Source: a bacterium
GTDB taxonomy: Bacteria > Krumholzibacteriota > Krumholzibacteriia > LZORAL124-64-63
Assembly (NCBI GenBank): GCA_016712675.1
Contig: JADJQR010000001.1
Location: 3,410,001 to 3,474,000, forward strand
DNA: 64,000 nt
Direction of reading: 5' to 3'
The position numbers were made by a program, and so were the translations under genes. Under the pieces are notes generated by a model. That model saw nothing but the letters and a program-made list of their open reading frames with translations, was not told the origin of the DNA and ran no database searches. The first letter of the stretch is position 1. The number at the start of each line of letters is the position of its first letter. This document shows positions 26,530 to 34,619 of the stretch, piece after piece.

Positions 26530-26706
26530 TTACGTGTGCAGATACCGCGATGTCACCAGCACCGACGAGTGTCCAAGCCGATCCCGTAGGCGATGTAGCG
26601 GCTCTCCGGCGTCGATGGCCATGGATGCCGCCGTGTGCCGCAGGTCGTGGGCGCTGACATTGGCGAGACCCGCGGTGGCTGCGTGCGTGCGCACGGCGGA
26701 TAGGCA
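26530..26706 (-). pseudogene. C-terminal remnant of a tyrosine recombinase (integrase)
   Basis: A 58-codon open stretch ends with TAA at 26532-26530. It contains HDLRHTAASMAIDAG, LRDRLGHSSVLV and SRYLHT: the His-x-x-Arg, second His and nucleophilic Tyr of the phage-integrase active site, at normal spacing and with a normal C-terminus. A TGA at 26709-26707 and lack of any upstream domain show that only the tail is left. It marks a past site-specific integration in the island. Confidence 0.85.
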
Positions 26707-26849
26707 TCATAGGGGCATGGCGTCCGCCCTCCACACCCGCTCCGCCCTCCTGACCACCACCCCTACAACGGGATGGCGTTCTCCCTCCGCCTTGGGCAAG
26801 ATCTCGTTACCAAGCGAATCAAACCCCAGCGCCGGAGAGGAGAACGCCC
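26707..26849 (+). other. Upstream non-coding part of the IS110 element
   Basis: 143 bp between the integrase remnant and the IS110 transposase. GAGGAG just before 26850 is the ribosome site. IS110-family elements carry a guide (bridge) RNA in a non-coding end; this stretch and 27903-28204 are the two places it could be. No structure was assigned. Confidence 0.35.
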
Positions 26850-27902
26850 ATGGACAGGTATATCGGGTTGGATGCCCACACGTCAAGCTGCACCGTCGCC
26901 GTCGTCGGTCCCAGCGGTCGGCAGCTCACCTCCCAGGTCGTCGAGACCAACGCCAGAGCCCTCGTCTCGGCCATCGAGGCGATCCCCAAGTCGCGGCATC
27001 TCTGCCTCGAGGAGGGTGCGCTTGCAGGCTGGCTCTACGAGATGCTCGCGCCGCATGTGCAGGAGATCATCGTCACGGCCATTCCGCAGAGCCGCGGCCC
27101 GAAGAGCGACAGGCGCGACGCCTTCGGTCTGGCCGAGATGCTGCGCATCGGTGCGATCCCACGCAAGGTCTACAAGCAGCGCGGCCGATTCACGCAGCTG
27201 GCCTATCTGGCCAAGGCCTATCAGATGCTCGTCTCCGACGACGTGCGCGTCCAGAACCGCATCAAGAGTCTCTTGCGATCTCGCGGCATCCAGGTCGCCG
27301 GGTCGGCGGTCTACACGACAACTGGCAGATCGACCTATACCGACCGGCTCCCTGCCGAAGCCATGACCATGGCCGACCTCCTTTACCAGCAGCACGACCA
27401 CCTCTCCGATCTGCGCAAGCAGGCCCAGAAGGAGATGATCGCCGAGGCGCGCAAGCACCCCGAGTATCGCTGCGTGAAGAGCTGCCCAGGCCTCGGCGAA
27501 GTGCGCGCCGCGCTGCTGTTGCCCGTCATCGTCACACCGTACCGCTTCGCGAACAAGCGTCAGTTCTGGGCCTACTGCGGGCTCGCGGTGATCAGCCGCA
27601 GCTCGTCGGACTGGGTACGGACCCGCACCGGCGAGTGGGTGAAGGCGCCGGTCCAACAGACACGCGGGCTCAACAAGAACTTCAACCACACCCTCAAGAC
27701 CGTCTACAAGGGCGCCGCGACGACCGTCGTCGGCCAGGCGCGGGACGAACCGTTCTACCAGCACTACCAACGACTGCTCGACGGCGGCACCAAGCCCAAC
27801 CTCGCCAAGCTGACCATCGCGCGGCAGATCGCGGCGATCAGCCTCGCGCTGTGGCGGAATCAGGAGGACTACGACCAGAGCAAGTTCAAGCAGCCCACAT
27901 AA
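26850..27902 (+). CDS. IS110-family transposase
   Basis: 350 residues. The N-terminal DEDD (RuvC-like) domain starts YIGLDAHTSSCTVAVV, with E at LCLEEGALAGW and the D pair in GPKSDRRDAFGLAE. The C-terminal Tnp_20/IS116 domain has CPGLGEVRAALLLPVI and the serine-containing YCGLAVISRSSSD region, supplying the nucleophilic serine. Family members are RNA-guided recombinases that insert without ordinary inverted repeats. Start chosen by GAGGAG upstream. The frame is intact, so the element may be active. Confidence 0.92.
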   Translation: MDRYIGLDAHTSSCTVAVVGPSGRQLTSQVVETNARALVSAIEAIPKSRHLCLEEGALAGWLYEMLAPHVQEIIVTAIPQSRGPKSDRRDAFGLAEMLRIGAIPRKVYKQRGRFTQLAYLAKAYQMLVSDDVRVQNRIKSLLRSRGIQVAGSAVYTTTGRSTYTDRLPAEAMTMADLLYQQHDHLSDLRKQAQKEMIAEARKHPEYRCVKSCPGLGEVRAALLLPVIVTPYRFANKRQFWAYCGLAVISRSSSDWVRTRTGEWVKAPVQQTRGLNKNFNHTLKTVYKGAATTVVGQARDEPFYQHYQRLLDGGTKPNLAKLTIARQIAAISLALWRNQEDYDQSKFKQPT

Positions 27903-28204
27903 CGGAAGTCGCCGCCCCTGAGCTCGTCAGCGATCACAACACGCGGCGATCCACGCAGCCACCGACACCAAGGTTACGGGGGAGAGCATCCGTTGTTTCG
28001 ATGGTCCCGGCACGACCGGAGTCCCCAAGGATAGGCTATGCCCCCCTGCAGAACCGAATGAAGCGATGGGCCAGTGAGTCCCCGACGGAAGGATGGTTCC
28101 CGCGCACGCGCGGAGAACGAATCGGCTGGAACGTCGTGTTGCTGCGGATCACAATGCCGCCCGGAAAGCACCAGATCTTGCTCGTCGGCCCGACCGGGAG
28201 AACG
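27903..28204 (+). other. Downstream non-coding part of the IS110 element and spacer
   Basis: This 302-bp stretch runs from the IS110 transposase stop to the convergent IS91-type gene. No open frame is supported. In IS1111-type members the guide RNA lies downstream of the transposase, so this is a candidate location. The exact end of the element could not be set. Confidence 0.35.
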
Positions 28205-29734
28205 TCAAAAGCGGACGCTGGCTGCCAGAACTGGTACAGTCAGCGTGACGGAGAGATGTGTCTTGACAGCCTGCCCCATGGAAGTCGAAACAAACGACCA
28301 TTCGCCCCCGCCAAACCCTCGCGACCGCCTGTGCTCGAGGATCCGCTCTACCTGCGGCCGGTCCAGCACGAACGCGATGATCCGCATCGGCTCACCGCAC
28401 TTCGGGCACCTCAGCGGGAGGCATTCGTAGATCCGCACCAGCAGCAGCGCCCAGCAGCGGGCCGCGGCGCGGCGCAGGTTCGACAGCGGCGAAGGCGCCT
28501 CGGGATCGACCGGATTGGCCGCCGACAGCCCCATGCTCGCGCGCGCCTGCTCGAGCAGCTGCAGCGTCGCTCCCGCGGGGCCGGCCGACGCCGTCACCGC
28601 TTCGCGCAGCACCGCGTTCGGCGCCAACACGCCGCAGTAGCGGTGCTTGTGCAGGCGGGGCGGGGTCACCAACTGGGCCAGCAGGTCCAGCAGCTCGAGC
28701 GGCGTCAGCAGCAGTTCGGTGCGGCCGTCGGCGGTCGGGCGGCGCAGGCTGTAGACCAGGGTCTGCTCGTTGAGCCGGCCCAGCCGCTCCTGGCTCAGCG
28801 GCGGCCGCGCGCAGTACCGCACCAGGCGCTCGAGGCCCTGGCGGTCCCAGCCCGGGATCGTCACCGAGGCGTCGACCGACCAGCCGCCGGCGTGGTCTGA
28901 GCTATTGAGAACGTGGAGCGCGTCGTCATCGAGGTGGCCGTGGCGCTGCAGCCAGCGCAGGCCGCGGTGGCGCATCTTGGCTTGAACCGCGGCGAAGTCG
29001 CGCGGTTCCAGGTCGAGCGCCGGGTGGAAGACCGCCTCGCCGTCCTCACCGGCGCTGAACACGCCGTCGGTCACCAGCACGTGGAAGTGCACATGGCTGT
29101 TGAGGTAGCTGCCGAAACGGTGCACGAACGCCACGGCGCCGAAGCGGGCGCCCGGCGGCGCGCCGGGGCTGCGCCGCCGCAGGGTGGTCTCGACGGCGCG
29201 CAGGAAGATCGCGAGCAGGCCGCTGATCACCTCGGGTTTATTGCGTAGGTGCCAGCGAACGCGCTTGGGCACCGACAGCACCCACTGCCGGTGCTGCACG
29301 CGCGGCAGCACCTGCTCGACCATGTGGGCGGAGACCTCGACCATGCGGCGGGTGGCGCACGACGGGCACAGGTCGCGGCCCTTGCACGAGAAGGCGACCA
29401 GGAAATCGTGGCGGCAGTTGGCGCAATAGACGCGGGCGAACCCGTGAGCGAGGATGCCACACCTCAGGTAGTTGCGCAGCGCGGCCTCGACGTGCAGCGG
29501 CACGCCGCGGCAGTACTCGTCGCGCTCGGCGGCGGTGGCCAGCCAGGTCTCGAGGTTGGCGCGTACCAGTTCATGCAGCAGCGTAGCTGCCGGGCGTCGC
29601 GGGCGGTAGGCGCGCGGGGCGGGAACTGTCGCCGGCTGGTGACACGTCGCTGCTGCGGGCACACGCGCTCCCGGAAGCCTTGCGGCGGTGGGAGGCGGAG
29701 GGGCCGGCGCTTGCGCCGGCGCACGTCGTGGCAC
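28205..29734 (-). CDS. IS91-family (HUH rolling-circle) transposase, apparently full length
   Basis: 509 residues as read from 29734. A cysteine-rich zinc-binding N-terminal region (VYCANCRHDFL, LCPSCATRR, about 125-155) precedes the HUH motif SHVHFHVLVTDG. The conserved YCGVLAPNA block and a C-terminal CPKCGEPM zinc knuckle follow. Such enzymes nick one strand and move by rolling-circle transposition. The first 25 or so residues are proline/alanine-rich and overlap a degenerate copy of the island palindrome, so the true start may be further in, near the RPRRPAATLL segment. A decayed relative lies at 23027-23354. Confidence 0.88.
   Translation of the reverse strand: MPRRAPAQAPAPPPPTAARLPGARVPAAATCHQPATVPAPRAYRPRRPAATLLHELVRANLETWLATAAERDEYCRGVPLHVEAALRNYLRCGILAHGFARVYCANCRHDFLVAFSCKGRDLCPSCATRRMVEVSAHMVEQVLPRVQHRQWVLSVPKRVRWHLRNKPEVISGLLAIFLRAVETTLRRRSPGAPPGARFGAVAFVHRFGSYLNSHVHFHVLVTDGVFSAGEDGEAVFHPALDLEPRDFAAVQAKMRHRGLRWLQRHGHLDDDALHVLNSSDHAGGWSVDASVTIPGWDRQGLERLVRYCARPPLSQERLGRLNEQTLVYSLRRPTADGRTELLLTPLELLDLLAQLVTPPRLHKHRYCGVLAPNAVLREAVTASAGPAGATLQLLEQARASMGLSAANPVDPEAPSPLSNLRRAAARCWALLLVRIYECLPLRCPKCGEPMRIIAFVLDRPQVERILEHRRSRGFGGGEWSFVSTSMGQAVKTHLSVTLTVPVLAASVRF
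29709..29726. repeat. Third, degenerate copy of the island palindrome
   Basis: GCTTGCGCCGGCGCACGT differs at two positions from the 18-bp palindrome found at 22700-22717 and 31750-31767. It lies at the 5' end of the IS91-type transposase frame. Confidence 0.65.
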
Positions 29735-29819
29735 ATGGCGGATCGCGCCGGTTCAGGCAGTAGGCGGGGCAAGGCTTGGGCCTACGCTGGGCTCCCGGCA
29801 GCGCCTGGCAACTGGCACA

Positions 29820-29832
29820 TGACGGACCGTCA
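29820..29832. repeat. Short perfect inverted repeat TGACGGACCGTCA
   Basis: Two 6-bp arms around a central A, just upstream of the AbiE module 3 promoter. It could be a regulatory site or the edge of the IS91 insertion. Confidence 0.35.
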
Positions 29833-29838
29833 TTACGC

Positions 29839-29867
29839 TTGCATTAATTAGCGTCTTTCGCTAGTAT
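29839..29867 (+). promoter_or_regulatory. Promoter and operator-like dyad of AbiE module 3
   Basis: TTGCAT (29839-29844), 17-bp spacer, TAGTAT (29862-29867). The spacer holds an inverted repeat, TAGCG (29849-29853) and CGCTA (29859-29863) around TCTTT. A repressor bound there would block RNA polymerase directly. The antitoxin ATG is 44 bp downstream. Confidence 0.65.
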
Positions 29868-29911
29868 TTGTGATGCGATTGCAGATGACGAGAGCAGGAA
29901 AAGAGGCTGGA

Positions 29912-30703
29912 ATGGCCAGAAGATCCACCATGTCGGGCTGGGTAGAGCAGCTTCAAGGGCTTGGCGGCTATACCTTTACCGCGTCCCAGGCCGAATCCGG
30001 GACCGACCGTTCATCCATCGCGGTTCAGCATGCCCTGCGCAGACTCAAGGAACACGGGAAGATCGTGTCCCCACGTCGCGGGTTCTACGTCGTCGTGCCT
30101 CCGGAATATCGGGCGACGGGATCGCCACCGGCGAGTTGGTACATCGATGAGCTCATGCGCCACCTCAAGCAACCCTACTACGTGGGGCTGCTCAGCGCCG
30201 CGGCGATCCACGGCGCATCCCATCAGCAACCCATGGCCTTCCAGGTCGTGACCAGCCGGCCCACGCGCGAGATGCGCGCCGGTAAGGTCACCATCAGGTT
30301 CTCGATGAACAGCAATATCGAGCAGATGCCGACGACCGCGATCCAGACCGAAACCGGCACGATGCGTGTCGCCACTCCCGAAACCACGGCGTTCGACCTG
30401 GTCCGTTACCAGGCCGCGGCCGGACACCTGAACAACATCGGCACTGTTCTTGCCGAGCTGGCGGAACACATCGACGGGCGAGCGCTGGTCGGAATCGCAC
30501 ACCTGGTGAAGCTTCCGGATGTCCAGCGCCTGGGGTACCTGCTCGACGCAGTCGGCGAAAGCAACCGTGCCGCTCCGCTGGCGGAATGGCTCAAGACACG
30601 AAACCCCCGCGCAATCCCGCTGCTCCCCGGGCAGCCGGCGCGCGCCGGGGCCGATGTACGATGGCACGTCCGACCCAATTTCGAACTGGAGACCGACTCT
30701 TGA
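29912..30703 (+). CDS. AbiEi-type antitoxin, module 3
   Basis: 263 residues from the ATG at 29912 (MARRSTMSGWVEQL), preceded by GAGGCTGGA. The frame also opens at 29870, but that ATG sits at the expected transcription start. An N-terminal winged helix (residues about 10-55, ending RRGFYVVVPPEYR) is followed by the AbiEi_4-like core: WYIDELMRHLKQPYYVGLLS and ATPETTAFDLVRY. It is the repressor/antidote of a type IV module. The frame is intact although its toxin partner is broken. Confidence 0.85.
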   Translation: MARRSTMSGWVEQLQGLGGYTFTASQAESGTDRSSIAVQHALRRLKEHGKIVSPRRGFYVVVPPEYRATGSPPASWYIDELMRHLKQPYYVGLLSAAAIHGASHQQPMAFQVVTSRPTREMRAGKVTIRFSMNSNIEQMPTTAIQTETGTMRVATPETTAFDLVRYQAAAGHLNNIGTVLAELAEHIDGRALVGIAHLVKLPDVQRLGYLLDAVGESNRAAPLAEWLKTRNPRAIPLLPGQPARAGADVRWHVRPNFELETDS

Positions 30704-31337
30704 TCCCACGCGCCAACATCACCGCGTGGCGTTCGCGTGCGCCGTGGCCCGCGAACGAACAGGTCGAGCAGGACCTGGTGCTTTCGCGCGCGCTGGTCGA
30801 GATGTTCTCGGTGGAGACCGTGGCCGCTCAGGCCGTCTTCCGCGGGGGCACGGCCCTGCACAAGCTGTTCCTCGGCGCGGGACGGCGCTATTCCGAGGAT
30901 ATCGACCTTGTCCAACGCCACGCAGGCCCCATCGGCGAACTGATCGGCGCGATTCGCGGTGCCCTGGACCCGTGGCTGGGAATCTCCCGGTGTACCAACT
31001 CGACGAGCTGTTGGGGACGAAGATGCGCGCACTCTACCAGCGCCGGAAGGGACGCGACCTGTTCGACCTCTGGGTGGCCCTGCGAGCTGGTGGCGCCACG
31101 AGCGCCCGTATCGTCGAGTGTTTCCAGCGCTACATGACTCACGATGGTCTGACGGTATCGCGCGCCGAGTTTGAGGCGAACCTGGCTGCGAAGCTCAGAA
31201 CCGCCGTATTCCAGGAAGACCTCCGGCCTCTTGTCTCGGCTGACGTCACCTACGATCCGGCGACCGCCGCACAACTGGTTCAAGCCGAACTGCTTTCGCA
31301 ATTGCCCGGTGAGCCGTGGAAGGGGCTGGATCGATGA
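30700..31337 (+). pseudogene. AbiEii-type toxin, module 3, internally deleted and frameshifted
   Basis: Translation would begin at a TTG at 30700 overlapping the antitoxin stop (TTGA). The first 94 codons are good: EQDLVLSRALVEMF, FRGGTALHKLF (47-57) and SEDIDLVQ (D68, D70). Near 30982 the frame breaks; the similarity resumes in another frame as YQLDELLGTKMRALYQRRKG and RDLFDLWVAL and runs to 31337. The central 60-90 residues normally between these blocks are absent, so this is an internal deletion rather than a single-base error. The toxin is presumably inactive. Confidence 0.8.
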
Positions 31338-31339
31338 TG

Positions 31340-31560
31340 CATGCTCCGGGGCATCCCGCCATCGACGGAACCCGGCAGAGGAAGCCCTGGCCGAAGCCTG
31401 CGCGACGGACGTGGATGGCGAACCGACCCGCGTCTCTTCGGCGGGGTATCTGGTCGCCATAGCACTGGAGACCGGCCGCGCCAAGGACATGGCGCGCATC
31501 CACCAGTTTGTCGAAGCCGGTGTGCTCGACGCCGACAAGCTCCTGGGGGACCTGCCATGA
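31340..31560 (+). pseudogene. 3' fragment of a second nucleotidyltransferase-type gene
   Basis: In the frame ending at 31560 the product reads PAEEALAEACATDVDGEPTR then SAGYLVAIALETGRAKD and MARIHQFVEAGVLDADKLLG. This looks like the C-terminus of DUF6036-like nucleotidyltransferase proteins (pattern YLVAI-LxTGRxKD-RI-FhE). The N-terminal catalytic half is missing; the fragment abuts the AbiEii remnant. It ends in ATGA overlap with the next small gene, as in intact versions of this pair. Confidence 0.55.
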
Positions 31561-31739
31561 ACGAGCAACTGCGCCGCATTCTCGAAGCAAAGCGCACGGA
31601 GCGCGCGCACCTGGCCGCGCTGCCGTTCGCGCGCAAGCTCGAGATCCTCGATCAACTGAGGGCGCGCAGCCTGGAGTTGAGCAGGACCACGTTGCGCCGG
31701 CCTGCATCGCACCGCGGCGGTGGCACGAAGTCCGCCTGA
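31557..31739 (+). CDS. Small partner protein of the nucleotidyltransferase remnant
   Basis: 60 residues, ATG overlapping the previous stop. A charged helix, RILEAKRTERAHLAALPF then ARKLEILDQLRARSLEL, is typical of short proteins found directly after nucleotidyltransferase-type genes; the last 15 residues look like read-through into unrelated DNA. It may be the antitoxin half of a lost module. Function unproven. Confidence 0.55.
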   Translation: MNEQLRRILEAKRTERAHLAALPFARKLEILDQLRARSLELSRTTLRRPASHRGGGTKSA

Positions 31740-31747
31740 TCTGTCCG

Positions 31748-31769
31748 GGACTTGCGCCGGCGCAAGTGT
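31748..31769. repeat. 18-bp palindrome with two conserved flanking bases, right copy
   Basis: ACTTGCGCCGGCGCAAGT at 31750-31767. Together with two bases on each side it is the reverse complement of 22698-22719. It lies 11 bp beyond the last island gene and before core genes. Confidence 0.75.
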
Positions 31770-31930
31770 GGCGGCGCCGCGAGACTCCTCGGCTGCCGGG
31801 ACGGCGCGGACGGGACGCGCGCGCCTCTTCGACCCCGACACCCATCTCGGGCATTCCCCGGCCGCGCGCCCTGGTCTATCATGGGCGCGACAGCCCCGGC
31901 GGCCGGATCCCCGACGAAAGCGCCCGCGAC

Positions 31931-32803
31931 ATGCCCAGCACGGCCTGGCTCATCGACGGCATGGCCTACGTGTTCCGCAGCTACTACGGGATGCGGCCTA
32001 TCGCCGCGCCCGACGGCACGCCCGTCAACGCCGTGTTCGGCCTGGGCATGACGCTGCAGAAGTTCCTCAAGGATCACCGGCCCGAACTGGCGGCCTGCTG
32101 CTTCGACGCCGGGGTCGCGACCTTCCGCAACGAGCTGTACCCGCCGTACAAGGCCAACCGCGGCGAGCCGCCCGCGGACCTGCTGCCCCAGTTCGACCTC
32201 TGCCGCGAGCTGACCGCGCGCATGGGCTTCGCCACCGCGGTCAGCCCGGGCTTCGAGGCGGACGACATCATCGCCACGCTGACCGGCCGCCTGCTGGAGA
32301 AGGGCCACCAGGTGGTGATCGTCTCGGGCGACAAGGACCTGGCGCAGCTGCTGCAGCCGGGCGTCCGCCTGTACGACCTGGCGCGCGACCGGTGGCGCGG
32401 AGAGGGCGATGTGCCCGACTGGCTGGGCGTCACGGCGGGCCAGGTCGTCGACCTGCAGGCGCTGACCGGCGATACCGTGGACAACGTGCCCGGGGTGCGC
32501 GGGGTGGGACCGAAGGCGGCCGCCGCGCTGCTGGGTGCCTATCGAGACCTGGATGCCGTCTACGACGACCTGGACGGCGTCGAGCGGCTGCCCCTGCGCG
32601 GGGCGGCGGGCCTGCGCCGGAAACTGGAAGAGGGCCGCGAGATGGCCCTGCTGTGCCGCCGGCTGGTTGACCTGCGCCGCGACGCGCCGTGCGGCGTGCG
32701 CGTGACGCAGCTGGCCTATCGCGGCGCCGACGGCCCGGAACTGGACGCATTCGCAGCCCGCTGGGGCCTGGGCGCGCTCGCGCGCTCGACGCCGCGGCGC
32801 TGA
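31931..32803 (+). CDS. Stand-alone 5'-3' exonuclease (Pol I N-terminal / FEN type)
   Basis: 290 residues. Metal-binding acids of the family are present: LIDGMAYVFRSYYG (D9), CFDAGVATFRNELYPPYKAN, FEADDIIATL and VSGDKDLAQLL. The helix-3-turn-helix (GDTVDNVPGVRGVGPKAAAA) binds the duplex. The length equals the 5' nuclease domain of DNA polymerase I without polymerase, as in ExoIX/Xni or separate flap nucleases, so it probably removes RNA primers or flaps. ATG at 31931 gives the family N-terminus; a TATCAT at about 31876 may be its -10. Confidence 0.9.
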   Translation: MPSTAWLIDGMAYVFRSYYGMRPIAAPDGTPVNAVFGLGMTLQKFLKDHRPELAACCFDAGVATFRNELYPPYKANRGEPPADLLPQFDLCRELTARMGFATAVSPGFEADDIIATLTGRLLEKGHQVVIVSGDKDLAQLLQPGVRLYDLARDRWRGEGDVPDWLGVTAGQVVDLQALTGDTVDNVPGVRGVGPKAAAALLGAYRDLDAVYDDLDGVERLPLRGAAGLRRKLEEGREMALLCRRLVDLRRDAPCGVRVTQLAYRGADGPELDAFAARWGLGALARSTPRR

Positions 32804-32825
32804 ACGGAAAGGGAGCTGCGCAAAC

Positions 32826-33215
32826 GTGAAGGAATCCCTCGTCAACGTGCTGCTGGTGGGGTCGGGCGGCGCGGCGGGCGCCATCGCCCGCTACGGCGTG
32901 GGCGGGCTGGTGCACCGCAACCCGGCGCTGGCGGACTTCCCCTTCGGCACGCTCTGCGTGAACCTGCTGGGCTGCCTGCTGATCGGCGCGGGCGCCGGGC
33001 TGGCCGACGGACGGCAGGCGTTCAGTCCCGAGGCGCGCCTGTTCCTCTTCGTGGGCGTGCTGGGCGGGTTCACGACGTTCTCGTCGTTCGGCTACGAGAC
33101 GGTGGCGCTGCTGCGCGACCACGAACTGCTGCGGGCCGGGCTGAACGCGGGACTGAACGTCTTCGCGGGCCTGGCGCTGGTGTGGTTCGGCTACAACCTG
33201 ATGCCCGGGAGGTAG
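32826..33215 (+). CDS. crcB: Fluoride channel CrcB/Fluc
   Basis: 129 residues from a GTG at 32826. Four hydrophobic helices. GGAAGAIARYGVG at the N-terminus, FGTLCVNLLGC in TM2 and GGFTTFSSFGYE in TM3 are the Fluc signatures: the TM2 Asn and TM3 Phe/Thr/Ser residues line the two fluoride pores, and the break in TM3 carries the central sodium site. It works as an antiparallel dimer in the inner membrane, exporting fluoride. No fluoride riboswitch consensus precedes it. It follows the exonuclease gene by 22 bp. Confidence 0.95.
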   Translation: MKESLVNVLLVGSGGAAGAIARYGVGGLVHRNPALADFPFGTLCVNLLGCLLIGAGAGLADGRQAFSPEARLFLFVGVLGGFTTFSSFGYETVALLRDHELLRAGLNAGLNVFAGLALVWFGYNLMPGR

Positions 33216-33223
33216 GCCGCCGC

Positions 33224-34615
33224 CTAGCCTTCCTTCAGCGCGGCCACCAGCTCCACCAGCGCCTTCTTGCCGTCGCCGAACATCATCAGGCAGTTGTCGG
33301 CCGCGAACAGCGGGTTCGGGATGCCGGCGAAGCCGGGGCTCAGCGAGCGCTTGACCACCACCACGGTGCGCGCCTTGTCGACGTCGATGATCGGCATGCC
33401 GGCGATGGGGCTCTTCGGGTCGGTGCGCGCCACGGGATTGACCGTGTCGTTGGCGCCGATCACGAAGCAGACGTCCACCTGCGCGATCTCGTTGTTGATG
33501 TCGTCCATCTCGCGCAGCTTGTCGTAGGGGATGTCCGCCTCGGCCAGCAGCACGTTCATGTGGCCGGGCATGCGGCCGGCCACCGGGTGGATGCCGTACT
33601 CGACCACCGCGCCGCGCGACTCGAGCAGGTTCGCCAGGTCACGCACGACGTGCTGCGCCTGCGCCACCGCCATGCCGTAGCCCGGCACGATCAGCACCCG
33701 CTGCACGCCGTCCAGCATCATGGCCACCTCGGCCGGGCTGGTCGACTTGACCTTGCCGCCGTAGACGTCGTCGGCGGCGGGACCCGAGGCGGCGCCGCCG
33801 AACTCGGCGAACAGCACGTTGCCCAGCGAGCGGTTCATCGCCTTGCACATGATCCGGGTCAGGATGATGCCCGAGGCGCCCACCAGCGAGCCCGAGATGA
33901 TCAGCACGTTGTTCATCAGCACGAAGCCCGTCGCGGCGGCGGCCAGGCCCGAGTAGGAGTTCAGCAGCGAGATGACCACCGGCATGTCGGCCCCGCCGAT
34001 GGGGATGGTCAGCGTGACGCCCAGCACGCAGGCGGCCGCCACGATCAGCCAGTAGGCCAGCATCGACGACGGGTCCACGGCCAGCCAGGCCACGCCGGCC
34101 AGGGCCGCCAGGCCCAGCAGCGCATTGAAGGCCTTGATGCCCGGGAAGCCGAGGCTGCCGCTGGGCATCTTCTCGGCCAGCTTCAGGAAGGCGATCAGCG
34201 AACCGGAGAAGGTGACGGCGCCGATCAGCCCGGACAGCCCGGCCGCGATCGTGGTCTGCAGGCCCGGGTCGGCGGCCGCGACGAACGCGGCGCCGGCGAC
34301 CAGCACCGAGGCCACGCCGCCGAAGCCGTTGAACAGGGCCACCATCTCCGGCATCTGCGTCATCTGCACGCGCACGGCGGCAAACGCGCCGATGGCGCCG
34401 CCGATCACGGCGCCCAGCAGGATCCACTGGTAGGACAGGCCGTTGGCCAGCAGCGCGGTCACCACGGCCAGCAGCATGCCCCAGGCGCTCAGGAGGTTGC
34501 CGCGCACGGCCGTGCGCGGGTGGGTCATGCCCTTGATGCCGAGAATGAACAGCACCGAGGCCACGAGGTAGGCCAGGTCCACCCAGCCGATGTCGATCAG
34601 GTATGCGTGTTCCAC
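33224..34615 (-). CDS. pntB: NAD(P) transhydrogenase, beta subunit
   Basis: 463 residues from a GTG at 34615, four bases after the preceding stop. About nine transmembrane helices make the membrane part; the C-terminal domain III (about 285-463) binds NADP(H): VPGYGMAVAQAQH, AGRMPGHMNVLLAEADIPYD, and VIGANDTVNPVARTDP with SPIAGMPIIDVDKA. It uses the proton gradient to reduce NADP+ with NADH. It forms an operon with the two alpha genes and converges on crcB with only 8 bp between. Confidence 0.97.
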   Translation of the reverse strand: MEHAYLIDIGWVDLAYLVASVLFILGIKGMTHPRTAVRGNLLSAWGMLLAVVTALLANGLSYQWILLGAVIGGAIGAFAAVRVQMTQMPEMVALFNGFGGVASVLVAGAAFVAAADPGLQTTIAAGLSGLIGAVTFSGSLIAFLKLAEKMPSGSLGFPGIKAFNALLGLAALAGVAWLAVDPSSMLAYWLIVAAACVLGVTLTIPIGGADMPVVISLLNSYSGLAAAATGFVLMNNVLIISGSLVGASGIILTRIMCKAMNRSLGNVLFAEFGGAASGPAADDVYGGKVKSTSPAEVAMMLDGVQRVLIVPGYGMAVAQAQHVVRDLANLLESRGAVVEYGIHPVAGRMPGHMNVLLAEADIPYDKLREMDDINNEIAQVDVCFVIGANDTVNPVARTDPKSPIAGMPIIDVDKARTVVVVKRSLSPGFAGIPNPLFAADNCLMMFGDGKKALVELVAALKEG

Positions 34616-34619
34616 GCGC

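Noticed and set aside
32804-32825. Fluoride riboswitch ahead of crcB
   Set aside because: Only 22 bp separate crcB from the exonuclease gene and no crcB-motif consensus is present.
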